From positions 20,795,501 through 20,859,500 of the forward strand of contig NC_084489.1 of assembly GCF_030035675.1 (NCBI RefSeq): a DNA stretch of 64,000 nt, read 5' to 3'. Below are positions 11,599-23,272 of this stretch, piece by piece (within the stretch, counting starts at the first letter, position 1; each line of letters opens with the position of its first letter). Both the position numbers and the translations under genes were made by a program. Origin of the DNA: Rhineura floridana. Its lineage: Eukaryota; Chordata; Lepidosauria; Squamata; Rhineuridae. Below the pieces are notes generated by a model. It was not told where the DNA came from. It worked only from the letters and a program-made list of their open reading frames with translations, and did no database searches.

Positions 11599-13490
11599 AG
11601 GCATTTCCAAATGCTGTCAGGTGGTGTCGGTAAGGTGTGTACTATGAGTGAGCCTTGTTGACACTGCTTGCAACCTTGATTATGGGCCCAATGATACAAG
11701 AGACAGAGAGTGAAAGACAGAAATGTGATACTAAGAGAGTTTGGCTTAAGGGCATAACTTTTTTGATTCAAGCTAATGAGAATTTAATAGAGATTATTCA
11801 GATCTGTTCTTGCATGTGCAGAGATTTAACAGCTTATGATGACTAGGAGCGTGATTTGTAAAATCTGAAGTGGATATAGTGTAGATGGCTGTTTTCCTTT
11901 TGCGTACAATTTTGGGCTTTGTGTAATGCCAACAATACTCACAACTTCTCGCTCCTTCTGGTGACATAATGGTGGCACTGACAGCTGCTAATTCTGTCAT
12001 CTTCTTACTTTGTAGGCCTAACTGCAGTATACATGCAGCGTATTACAAAAGCTGTATACAGACAGCTTTTCTTCATGTAGAATATGATAACGCAGCATTT
12101 GGTCCATTGTACTGTACAGCTTTACATGGCTATGTGTATTGCAATTCTGCACGAGCACTGGGTTTGATATTAGGCACAGAATTCAGCATCTTCAACATCC
12201 AGTTTAAAACTAAACAAAATAACAAGGGCTTGATTCTGCAGTGTACTGCTGGCCCCATCTGTTTATTTACTGGTATTTTATAGTTTGTCATTTTACAGGA
12301 CTACCAATCTCACTTAGAAACACACTGACTCTTTCTTTGTTAGAATAGCAGTCTTATTTCCACCTTCACCTCTGCTCCTATGTAATGAGTTGACGTGTTC
12401 ATCCTCTACCCACCTTGAGTAAGTAAACCTTTTAAAGTAGCTTTCAGTAATAGTTTGGCATTAGGTGCAGGAGTTTTACAAACTGGATTCCACGCACAGT
12501 TTTTTAAAAAAACAAACTCTCATAACCAAGTCTTTACTATTTTAAAGAATATTCTATTGTAATTTTTGAATAATAAAAAAGATCCAACAGTATAAATCTC
12601 TGCCACACAATATGAGTATAAAGGGTAACAAAGACACAATTCAAATATAAGCAAAAAGAGAAAACAAATCAATCAACAAGAAGGGGAAAGGAGTTGGGAG
12701 ATTACAGTACAATTTATTGACGCCACATCGAGACTTACTTCTAGCTAACAATGTTGTACACTAACAGACTATTCCTAAAATTTCTAAGTAACCCTCTTCA
12801 ACTACTTCTCACTCAGCTTCCAACAGAAAATGCCTCCCCATGTACACACTTCCTCTACCAGTCTGAGCCAAGCAGCTTGTTTTCAACCAAAAATCATTAA
12901 ACTTCTTTTGTTTGACTAGTAGTTTTTATCCAGTAGAAACTAGGCCTGCTCAATCTCCACTGCTGCTCAAGCTTATCTTTATCCTTTTTGTGTTTTGTCT
13001 CTCCTTAAACCTTCCTTATAATCACTTTCAAAAGAATATATATATTAAAAAACACATACTTCAAATACTATATTAACCTGCTTATTATCTTGTGTCGCCA
13101 CAGGTTCATCCACCTCTGCCTTTGGCTAGGTGAGCAGGCAATGCAACTAACTCACTAGTCATTACTTTCTTTGGGAGGCCCTTATGTGCCTTATGTGCAT
13201 TGCCCTTGCAACTGGACATGTTTCCCCATGCTTTGCACAAGCCGAGTCAATTATGTTCATTTGTGTGTAATGTATTCAGGTTTCAGAATCCTGCATTTTT
13301 AAGTATGGATTTTTGGAAATTCTTTAGCATGCAGTACATGTAGCCCTAGCTTATCTTAGTAACCTGGAAGTATTCATTAAGTCACGTCGAAAAATGGTGT
13401 TTCATGCCATGTCTTTTTAGTTTCTGTTGTAAGCTTTTGTACTAAACATTCTTTATAACACTTTTAATAAAAATAATTAACAAACGGTGT
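11599..13490 (+). other. TGM4: Putative TGM4 3' UTR with two polyadenylation signals
   Basis: About 1.9 kb after the TGM4 stop, without any repeat I recognise. AATAAA hexamers lie at 12572-12577 and 13466-13471. The second is followed by a GT/T-rich stretch and may be the main site, but the sequence cannot decide between them. Confidence 0.5.
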
Positions 13491-13758
13491 TCTACCCATT
13501 GTCTATTTCTCCAGCATAAATAGTAAGTTTAATAGGAACAGAAGAGTGAAAATAAAATAAAAACAGCTCTGAAGCATCTCAGTGGAAGATGTGATATTTT
13601 CTTGATTGCAAGACAATATGAACTCGTATTTATATGTTTATATAATTTTTGTTTTATTAAAGTATATAGCCCTCTCGCAAAACATCAGAACAGCGTACAG
13701 CAACATAAAAATATTTAAATTCAATAAAAAGTATTAGAAATGTTCTACATGTTGTGAA

Positions 13759-14200
13759 ATGACAGGCTGCTTATTTCTAATTGACATTCTTCAAGAGGTC
13801 ATCTGTACAGTCAGACACACGGGGAGTGAATGGGCGGTAAAATGGCAAATGAAATTGAATGTAAACAAGTTTAAAGTTATGCATATCGGAACAAAAAAAC
13901 TTAATTTCACATATACACTCATGGAGTCTGAACTGGCAGTGACTGACCAGGAACAAGACCTTGGGTTCATAGTGGATGGTTCGATTAAGATGTAGACTCA
14001 GTGTGTGGCAGCTGCGAAAAAGGCAAATTCCATGCTAGGGATCATTAGGAAAGGTATTGAAAATAAAACTGCTGATAACGTTATACCGTTGTATAAATCA
14101 ATAGTGCAGCCTCATTTGGAATACTGCATACATTTCTGGTTGCCTTACCTCAAAAAGGAAATTGTAGAGTTGGAAAAGTGTTAGAAAAGGGCAATAAAAA
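13759..14200 (+). mobile_element. CR1/L2-clade LINE fragment (RT C-terminal part)
   Basis: Translation contains KWQMKLNVNKFKVMHIG, DQEQDLGFIVDGS, then after a stop AAKKANSMLGIIRKGIEN and SIVQPHLEYCIHFW. This is the characteristic end of the reverse transcriptase region of CR1/L2 LINEs. It is interrupted by stops and truncated at both ends. A second copy of the family lies at 56270-57960. Confidence 0.85.
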
Positions 14201-14204
14201 CAAG

Positions 14205-15592
14205 GCAAATTAAGATCTCTTTATATGCTGACAATATAATCTTATCAGTGGTAAACCCCAAGCAACTTTACATCGTGTGTTTGAATTACTAGACACATTT
14301 GGGACATCAGGGTAGAAAATAAACAAGCAAAAAACAGAGGTAATCTCAATAAGGATTCCCTTGTAAAATAACTAAATCATAATTGACCAGGGAAGCACAC
14401 TTGGCACCTTCTTTATCCATCTACAGGCATCAGGCAAAGACCTTATTTTTCACTCATGCCTTTGGTATGCTGTCTTAGTCCTTTTTGAGTTTTAAATTTT
14501 GTATATTGTATGTTTTTAAAATGTAAGTTGCCTAGAGACCACTAAGTGTGAGGCAAGTAATTAATTAAATAAACAATGTTATGTCTATTAAACCAGTTAA
14601 AAACTTGGGAGTTAAATTAGTGGAGGATGTTAAATAATGTGAGGAGAATTAATTATGAGTCATTGATTCAAAATATAAAAGCAGACCTGAGCAGGTGGAA
14701 AAAGCTGAATTTATCTTGGACAGCCCGAATAAATTCAATTAAGATGACAAGATTACCAAGATTTCTATTTTTGTTACTCTCCTTACCTTTATCAGTGCAT
14801 TCACAGGAACTGAAGGGGGCAGAAGATTCTGAATGATTTTATATGGCAGGACAAGTGCCCCATAGTGGCTATTTATATTATGCAGGCATCTGTACAAATG
14901 GTACCTGTACCACATTCACTGAAATACTATGAGGCAACACAATTAAGTTGGACAAATCTTTCAATTGCTCAAGAGAAAAAATAGTTTTTGTATCAACTAG
15001 AACATCTTAACATTAATATAAACTGAAATCAGGCCCAGCATTTTCCACCTTAGCATTCATTTTAAAAACATTCAATGCTTTACAGGGAAATCAGCAATCA
15101 GATTTTGCACACTGGGAAAAGAAAGGGGTACTGAAATGAAGGGATTTACATAGATAATGGAAGGATGTTAACACGGAACAAGATAGCTCAAAAAGCAGGA
15201 GGCTGGGCACCACATGGTTTCAATATATTTAGTTAAGGAAGCTTCTACTGGCTGTTCTGGGGCATATGAATATGGTAAGGAATATGACAACATGGGAAAT
15301 TACAATGACCTCTGGGCAAAAAATTACAAATTATTGATGGGCCTAGGTAAAAGGGACTTGGTTGTCAGAGCAAGATGGGAAATAAAACTGGGAGTTACAA
15401 TTCCAGAGCTGAGATGGCTTAAGATTTGGCTTCTATGACAGCCTTCATTTAGTTTATCAAAAAGGAAAGTTCAGCACAAACTTGTCTTGCATCGGTATTT
15501 CATTCCTGCTAGTAATGGGGAATTTTTAGATACAAAAAGTAAGTAAAATATATTATTTTTAAAAACTACAGGATTTATAATATTTTAAATAG
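14205..15592 (+). mobile_element. Old L1 LINE, first part (ORF2 reverse transcriptase)
   Basis: Starts SLYADNIILSVVNPKQL (the L1 YADD-type box, here YADN), then RINYESLIQNIKADLSRWKK and LSWTARINSIKMTRLPRFLF. These line up with the equivalent region of the young L1 at 44-49 kb (LWTEIKKDLLKWDKLQLSLM, GRISVIKMNVLPRMMF). There are many stops and shifts, so it is ancient. ORF2 seems to resume at about 19040 and again at about 19650. Confidence 0.75.
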
Positions 15593-16072
15593 TGTAACAG
15601 GCCAGCTAAAAATCCTCTCCTTGGTGCTGTCTTCCCTGCCTGTTACGCACATGTAGCCTTGGTAACCTGGTATGTATGGTACAGCTAAGTTCAAGAAGAT
15701 AAGGGAAACAGAACAGTGGTACAGGACATCTCTGTGGTCTCCAAGGCCTGAGAAGGATTAACACTGTAAGGTATTAGCTAATAGTAGAAATATGCTGGTA
15801 TAAGAACTGCTGAATATTACCTGATTGACTAGAAAATAATGTATACAGTGTAACCTTTATGTGTAGCCCCCTGATTAGGATATGTTAATGTCTTTGTCCT
15901 GGAATGTATAAAAAACCCAGGCAAGCAGTGCCATGTTGCAGAGCTCCACCAAACATCAAGGAAGACTGACCATGCATACACTTGTTACCAATAAAGGCCT
16001 ATCTTTGCTGCATGCCTGTGTCTTCGATTCCTCAAGGACCCCTGGTCCTACGGACCCCAAAATTCCTTGTCA
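15593..16072 (+). repeat. 5' LTR of the endogenous retrovirus fossil
   Basis: Begins tgtaacaggcc and ends ccttgtca (TG...CA). It holds a TATA-like box near 15910 and an aataaa signal near 15990. A tgg-containing stretch from about 16077 is where a primer-binding site would be expected; I could not assign its tRNA. Confidence 0.65.
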
Positions 16073-16249
16073 TTTCTGGAGTCAGAAGTAACCGGGACAC
16101 CAGATGAACACCAAGACTGGATTGGAGCAAGGGAGACTGAACAGTTAAGGCCTCATCAATTCTGTAAGAGATCTAGTTGAAAATCTCATCTCCTGCGGTT
16201 CATTTTCTCCCTGGTCCTTAGGGCTACCGTTTCACTGGTGGTACCGCTT

Positions 16250-16318
16250 ACCATGAAAACCCTATTCATAGGGGGTGCCATAAGTCAGAATCATCTTGAA
16301 GGCAGTCCATTTCATTTT
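16250..16318 (+). repeat. BovB-type SINE/LINE tail fragment in the ERV leader
   Basis: catgaaaaccctattcatag followed by ggggtgccataagtcagaat matches the reverse complement of the tail at 22051-22110 (gacttatggcgaccctatga, atagggttttcatg). It is a short inserted 3' end of a BovB-tailed SINE. Confidence 0.55.
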
Positions 16319-19035
16319 TCAAGAGTCCATCCCTATGTTATATTAATACAGGCTTGTAGCAAATTAAGTTTGGAGGAAAGGAGGGGCATTGTGTTTTCTT
16401 AGTTGCCTTTTGTTGCTTTAGTGCTGATTTTGCTGGTATTGCTCGAGCTCTGGAATAACGCACACCTGAGTGTTGTGTGTGTTACTGAGTGATTGAAAGG
16501 GGGAAGACAACTCACCCCACTGGCTAGGGGAAACCTGTTGACCCGGTGAAGGTTGAGACACGTCCTCCTTGAAAGAGGTTGATCCAGGAAGTAGTTCCCC
16601 ATGCGAACATACTCCTGAACAGGCGGAGTGGTTGAATGTGAATGCAGGTCCCACCCTACTAGAGATAGGTATTGGAGGCTGTTAAAGGCCCCAGTTCAGC
16701 CTTGGATAGACTGAACGAATAGAAACAGAAAATAAAATAAAAACAGAAAACAGAAAAACAAAGAAAAATGGGAAACAAGGGGACTAAGGTGGATCCTTCA
16801 CCGGGAATACCCCTGGAAAAAATGATAAAAATTTATAGTCAACCTGGAAAAATGCTGGCTGGTTTGAAGTTGAAAAGAATGATTGATTTGGGGAGTGTGT
16901 GGAATGGATATACGTATGAGAACAGTGCACTTCAATTCCCTTTAGCAGGTACCTTTGAATTGGACAAATTAAAATATTTGAGATGGTTCCTGGAAGATCC
17001 ACACCCTGCCCAGATGGACTCTTTTTTCCTCTGGGATGATCGGGCCACTAAATTAAGAGATAAAAGCGTTAATACCTATCCAAAAAGACTCTTGAGAAAA
17101 TGCAGAAACAATTGGCTGAAATGAAGAAACAAAGGATAAAGAGACCAATTGCGCCTGCACCCCTCAGCCCCTTCCTCAAATTCTTCCCCTCCCAACAATC
17201 CCGGCTACCCTCCTTCCTACCTGACTAGTTTATACCCTTCTACCCTCCTAACCAACCCCATTGTTCCAGATCCTGAGCCAGACCTCCTGGATCTCTGGAG
17301 ACTGCAACCCTGAACACCCCAACCCAATTCACCTCAGCCTCTTTCAGTCCCTACTAACACTCCTCCCCTTTCAACCCTTTCACCCCAATCATACTTTTGT
17401 TCCCCCGTCCCTGTTTCCACTCAACTGCCCATCACTCAAACACCACAAGCAAGTCATGAGTCTGACTGGGGTTCCCCAATATCAAATGCTCTCCAAACCC
17501 TTCACGGTTTTGCTGTTGATTGGTTTGGAGGGGCTGTGGTTTCTGACCAATTTACAACTGAAACCTACATCCCTGAATCCGGTTATGTGTCTGTCACTGC
17601 CACTGCCGCAACCATAAGGGATGTAAGCATGTCGACCCTTCTGAAGCACCTACACCCTGCTCTGAAGACCCTAAATGTCAAGATTACTGAAGTGGATCTT
17701 GATAAGGGGATAGTTCTCTGTCAAGACACCTCTGGGTCATCCCAAGTACTTGAATACACTTTTAAAATGTTTCTGGGTCTTTTTGGCTTTCCTAGGAAAG
17801 GCACAGCACAAAAGCTTGTTACCACTCCACCAATTCCCTGACCTGAATGGGGGAAACCCCACTGTGGTACATGTCCATTGGACTGCAGCAGACATTCTAA
17901 ATTTTAAAACCATGCTACCCAAGATCAGAGAGGACCCTGGAGGCTTCCAGCAGGAACTCCAGAGGTTGTTTAATGTATATTATCCAACCTGGAGATATGT
18001 TGATCGGCTATTAAGAGGTATCCTAGAGATACATGACTATGCAGCTCTAATGCAACAAGCACACAGGACAGCAGGCACCCCAGTACACCAAGGTAATGTC
18101 TGGCCATCAGATCCTTTGAGAGGCTCACCGGTAAATCAAAACGCCAAAGACCAATTGGCAAGGGACCTGGATGATCTTCTGAATGCAGTTCTAGACTTTG
18201 CCCAGTCCAACCTGATTGCACAAAGATTCATTCCTGCAAGCAGAAACCAGATGAGACCTCTGTGGAATTCCAGGCCAGACTCACTGCAACATTTAGGAAG
18301 CACACTACCTTTGACCTCGAGGCAGAGAATTTTCATCCCATGCTGGTCACTACCCTGGTGGACAACATGTGACTGGAGATCTCTGAAAAGATTAAAAATA
18401 ATTTAATTGGCTGGAAGGCCAAAACTCCACAGAAAATTGTGGGAGTGGCTACTCAATTTTGGGAAAATTTGCAAAGTGAAAAGACAAAAAAGAAACGAGC
18501 TCAAAACCACACTTAAGGCCATGCATTGCAGACATGCAACACAAGGGTCAACCCCAACCCCCAAACAACAAGAACATGGCCAATTTGGACAACCTAGGTA
18601 GTTCGACCCCTCCAATCGTGGTAACAATACTAATAAAACAATTCCTCCTGCAATTATTGCCATCATCAAGGTCACTGGAAAAACGAATGTAGAAAGTGCA
18701 AAAGGGACATGGCTAAGCAGCAGCTTGACCCTACTGCTCCAGTATTCTGCCCACAATCTTTTCATGCCCAACTTCCCCCTCCTCCTCCAGAGCTCCAACA
18801 TCCACAGCCTTCGGGTGCACCCCCATGACAAGGACCTCAAAGGTTCAATGAGGCCCCCTATTGACTATGCCAGGAAATTCTATCTGATGCTGTGCCTCAA
18901 TTTGTTTCCATTTCTTCTTCTGCCATTCTGAAGGCTACTGTTATGTGAATGGCAAAGACTGCACTTTACTAGTGGACACTGGTGCTTTTCTTTCTACCAT
19001 CAAACAGACTGAGGCTTCCACATTCCAATAAATTG

Positions 19036-19111
19036 TGTATGGACATACATTTCAAGTGTTGGAAAAGCTCTGCTGTAAATTCACATTTCTCATACATGTG
19101 GTGGGATTGTC
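19036..19111 (+). mobile_element. Old L1 LINE, middle part (zinc-knuckle-like motif)
   Basis: Encodes FKCWKSSAV...FSYMWWDCQ. This corresponds to CWKCKQQEGSFYHMWWLC near the ORF2 C-terminus of the young L1 at 44.6 kb. Lying between the retrovirus fossil and the BovB fragment, it suggests that both landed in one L1. Confidence 0.6.
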
Positions 19112-19645
19112 AGTTGTTGCTGTTATGTACCTTCAAGTCAATTTTGACTTATGGCAACCCTATGAACCAGCGACCTCCAATAACACCTGTTACAAACCAC
19201 CCTGTTCAGATCTTGTAAGTTCAGGTCTGTGGCTTCCTTTATGGAATCAATCCATCTCTTGTTTGGTCTTCCTCTTTTTCTACTCCCTTCTGTTTTTCCC
19301 AGCATTATTATATTTTCTATTGAATCATGTCTTCTCATTATATGTCCAAAGCATGATAACCCCCGTTTCATCATTTTAGCTTCTAGTGATAGTTCTGGTT
19401 TAGTTTGTTCTAACACCCAATTATTTCTTTTTTGCAGTCCATGGTACCCACAAAGCTCTCCTCCAACACATTTCAAACGAGTTGATGTTTTCTCTTATCT
19501 GCTTTTTTCACTGTCCAACTTTCACATCCATACATAGGGATCAGGAATACCATGGTCTGAATGATCCTGACTTTATTGTTCAGTGATACATCTTTGCATT
19601 TAAGGACCTTTTCTAGTTCTCTCATAGCTGCCCTCACCAGTCCTA
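19112..19645 (-). mobile_element. BovB (RTE-clade) LINE fragment, ORF2 C-terminus and tail
   Basis: On the minus strand, from about 19476, the translation includes LSCFGHIMRRHDSIENIIML, GKTEGSRKRGRPNKRWIDSI and a WRSLVHRVAISQ end. This is the diagnostic C-terminus of BovB ORF2 (consensus GHVMRR, LGKTEGRRRRG, WRAAVHGV as remembered). The tail ccttcaagtcaattttgact and the gttgtt end at 19112 mark its 3' terminus. 5'-truncated. Confidence 0.88.
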
Positions 19646-20105
19646 GGCTGCCTTAGAAATTTTGGAAGCAAATTGTACATAGTAATCATAGGTTCAACTT
19701 AAGACTCTCTCCAATGCCAATATTGTTTAACTGGATCAAGCAGGATATTTCTGGAGAACAAAAGTCTTTGGTTAAAATCCTGCTGACAGCAGCTAGAATA
19801 GTTTGGGCTTGCAAATGGAAAAAATCCACAAGTTCCATCCATACGGGAATGGTTACTAAAATGTATGTTGCTGGCAGAAATGGATGAAATGACAGATTAG
19901 GTTCATAAGAGAAATGGAAGTACCCATCCGTTAGCTGCAAGGTGGTTGTGTTTTGTAAACTATTTATTTTTTTATTATTTGATTTATATCCCGCCCTTCC
20001 TCCCAGCAGGAGCCCACGGCGGCATGAACATGAATTATGGATATAACAGACTTGAAAGAACGTTATTTTTGTAAATAATGAAATATGAATAAAGTAAAAA
20101 AGTGT
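19646..20105 (+). mobile_element. Old L1 LINE, last part of ORF2 and 3' end
   Basis: Encodes SGEQKSLVKILLTAARIVWA then CKWKKS, matching YMITAARLLYAQKWKMES of the young L1. Then follow an AT-rich tail and gaatataaataaagt-like text to about 20105. A small LINE-tail phrase (tttatatcccgcccttcctc) is embedded near 19985. Confidence 0.65.
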
Positions 20106-21158
20106 AGATAGTATGCCTTATAGGAGCAAAAATTGTGGTTTTTCAGCCTTTTCAAACCCTATGAATTTCTGTGGTGTGGACACGGGTTGAGAAAGACTAG
20201 TGTGCATAGAAACTGAGCTCCAAAATACACACAGAGAAAGGTCACCTCCATGGCATCACAACTACTGGCAACATAAGACAACAGGTGTGAGATGAAAATA
20301 TTGATTCTTTAATAAGTACCATTATGCAGTGTAAGTCAGAAAATGAGATACAAAGAGCAAAAATAGAACACAAGGATTTCTTAATGTATATACTCTGTAA
20401 TTGCATAGGATAGGCCAGTGTACAGCCCCCAAACTGCTAATTGAAATTCTAGAATATTTCCCTGCATGCTAGGCTACAGACCATCTTTTATTAAAGCCTT
20501 TGAACTACAGCACCTTCAGCCAACCATGTTTCCAGAACAGTTGCATTCCTTGTTTAAGACATACTGTTGCTTTGAAACAAACACAGGATAGTTGGTTGCA
20601 CAATACCATAGTACATGATAAGCTTAATACACTAGAGCATTTCCTTCCTCCAACTCTGAGGTCTTGCTTGTGCAAATACTTATATACTTTACTTAAGGCA
20701 GGCTGTTCTGTTGGCTTCAATGGAATTAATCACAATAGGCAGCAATATACTTAGAAATGTAAACAATGAATCCTAGATCAAGAAGCTGTTTGGTTTGAAG
20801 TATCTTCTTAGGTCCTGGCCCAAAAAGCCCTCTGCTAAAAGATCACAGCAGTGTTGAAATTCTTTTTTTTTTTTAGAGGGGGAAGATGTGAAATTAGAAG
20901 CTTTAGTTAATAGTCTATTAGCCTTGGCATTCTGTAAAATCATTTGGTCTCAATCTGCCACATACAGCTTTATAAATTTGCCTGGACCCAAATAAGGCAC
21001 TTTTATTCAATGTAGGAGAGTATAGCTACAACAAAAATGTTTCAACGAACTCCCCATTTGTATTTCTTCCTTGATTTTTCTCGTTTCACTGATTTCAGCT
21101 AGTCATAGAAAAAAGGCGACAGGAACACAATGGAAATCCACTGGTATAAGGTAAATCA

Positions 21159-21297
21159 GGCCTAGCCAACATGGTGCCCTCCAGATGCTGCTGGACTACA
21201 ACTCCCATTATCCTTGAGTACTGGCCATGCTTGCTGGGGCTGGTGGGAGTTGGAATTCAATAACATCTGGAGGACACCATGTTGGCTATCCCTAGGG
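21159..21297. mobile_element. Palindromic MITE, full copy
   Basis: Terminal inverted repeats of about 45 bases: left ctagccaacatggtgccctc and right gaggacaccatgttggctat. Inner arms also pair (ctggactacaactcccatta / tgggagttggaattcaataa). It is the best-preserved member of the family also at 1445-1546. Confidence 0.8.
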
Positions 21298-22050
21298 TAA
21301 ATGACCAATAGGAGGTGGGGGTGGACACAGCAAAACCTCTGCCATCAACAGATATATGTCACCACATATGTATGCCATCATGGCTTGGATCCTAACTTCC
21401 ATTTGGAGAACACAACTGAGTGCCACCCACAGAAAAGGGCTCTCTTGCTCCCCCCCTTCATTCCCCTGGTGCCCACCCCAAAATCTTTTGAGGGTTTGGG
21501 GACCCCCTGGACTAGAATGGCATATGGCATAGGGGACTGGGCAAGAAGTTGTCAAAAGTTAGGGACCTCCTTTGTGCAAACCAAAGTACCTTCCACTCAC
21601 TGAACACCACCTTTGGATCCAAGCCTTTGAGAACCAGTCTCTTTCTTCACCCTGCTTATATAGGCAATGGCAAAGCAGAAATCTGCCCATTGTTAGGCAA
21701 TTCTCTCTTAAGTTTAAAGGTTGATTTTCTCCTTGACAATGTGTCCAAATGTGTCATAGTCACTATTATAATCTTCTACAGTACTTTTGAATGCAAAAAT
21801 GCTTTGCCATTTCTATTTTTCATAAAAATAACCATAATAATCCCCTCATGAAGCACACAATATAAACATAGTCCATTTCAAAAGGCAATTCTGAAGTATT
21901 TTCCCCATGCCACATAAATGGTGAAGTAAAGAATGTGAATAATTTGCACTAATGCTGCATTTTCTAAAAATGTTATGAGCAGCAATTCTTATGAAGACCT
22001 CACATAACTCTGAGTTGCTTGATTTATTCACCAAACTCAGGACTATTAAA

Positions 22051-22222
22051 AATGTACAGCCTTCAAGTCGATTCCGACTTATGGCGACCCTATGAATAGG
22101 GTTTTCATGAGGCTGAGAGGCAGTGACTGGCCCAAGGTCACCCAGTGAGCTTCATGGCTATGTGGGGATTCAAACCCTGGTCTCCCAGGTCGTAGTCCAA
22201 CACCTTAACCACTACACCACAC
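22051..22222 (-). repeat. tRNA-derived SINE with BovB-type tail (Sauria-like)
   Basis: Read on the minus strand: a tRNA-like head with A-box-like tagtggttaaggtgttgga and B-box-like ggtttgaatcc. Next comes a core, tgaccttgggccagtcactg, then a tail, cgccataagtcggaatcgac, typical of BovB 3' ends. Head and core match the SINE at 37606-37820, which has a different tail. Confidence 0.8.
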
Positions 22223-23065
22223 TATTAGGCCAATAAAATTAGAGCTCTGATAGGCACTTATGCCAGTGGATGCTTTACTGAAGTCAGTGGAGAGCCTCCT
22301 AGTAGAAAAAGTATGGGTTACTGAACCAAGTGTGATGTTCCCCTCAGACAATCAGCATTTATTTATTAAATTTATATGCGTCATGAATCACAGTGAGTAG
22401 CAAGCTATTATATTTCCCCATCTGTTTGACAATGAAGCTGGCAAACATGTATACATGTTTGATGTATACATAGGTTGTCAACAATCTCAAAGAATATTCA
22501 ATATTCAAATTCAAGAGACTTATTTTATAAAAAAATATACAACTCCCAACAAGAAAACAGTTGCAAACTTTGTCATGTAACAGGAAAGACTGCCAAGAAT
22601 AACTGTAGCAAACCCATCCACCACATTCGGCTGATGCTTTTACACTTAATCTTGTCTGAACGGAATTCCACATGCCTAAGGACAGGACATTCATGATCGT
22701 CTGTGGTTTTTGCACCGAGTCCTCAGCTTCTTCTCTGTGCTTTCAGTTAGGCACTCGCATATTATTTATTGTGGAATCCCAAATATTTTGACAGCTGCCA
22801 TTTTAACAGGCATATATTTATCAATTTCCATCTATAAAACTACATTTCTCCCCTTCCATCAATTATATAGCTTCCCTTATTATCCCTTCTAAAATAATAT
22901 ACCGCTTTAGAACCAAGCAGGTATTTATCTTAAGGCTGTCAAGATGCAATCTGGAGGCCATGCATTTTCCTTTTCATTCACTTATGAAAGCAAGAGACTG
23001 GGTCGGTACAACTGCTCCTGCATATTCCCCCCTTTTTTGTCTGCCTACCTGTCATCTGCAAGTGG

Positions 23066-23272
23066 GAAAGAGCTGTAGCTCAATGGTAGATGCACATGCT
23101 TTGCATGCAGAAGACCCCGGTTCAATCCCTGGCATTGTTAGTAAAAAAGGATCAGGTAGCAAGTGATAAATAAGATCTCTGCCTGAAATCTTGGAAGAGT
23201 CGCTGCCAGTCAGACTAGACAATACTGGGCTAAATGGGCTGGCTCCAGATAAGACAGCATCATATGACAAAG
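23066..23272 (+). repeat. tRNA-Ala(TGC)-derived SINE
   Basis: gctgtagctcaatggtaga and catgctttgcatgcagaag followed by ccggttcaatccctggcat reproduce a tRNA-Ala with a TGC anticodon loop, including A and B boxes. The acceptor stem does not pair and a non-tRNA body follows (gctgccagtcagactagaca, ctggctccagataagacagc), so this is a SINE and not a tRNA gene. Confidence 0.85.

Larger units (their letters stand above)
15593..19035 (+). mobile_element. Endogenous retrovirus fossil, gammaretrovirus-like (LTR, gag, start of pro)
   Basis: An LTR-like block (about 15593-16072) with TATA-like tgtataaaa and a caataaagg signal is followed by a leader and a gag-like region. A matrix-like segment begins at 16768 with an MG start suited to myristoylation. 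A capsid-like segment at about 17820-18230 contains HWTAADILNFK and YPTWRYVDRLLRGIL. The start of a protease with LLVDTGA lies near 18970. No pol, env or 3' LTR is seen. The copy is broken, with several breaks and a lost 3' half. With one LTR it cannot be dated by LTR divergence. It appears to have landed in an older L1. Confidence 0.8.

Noticed and set aside
23066-23140. tRNA-Ala(TGC) gene
   Set aside because: A and B boxes and the anticodon loop are present, but the acceptor stem does not pair and a SINE body follows directly.
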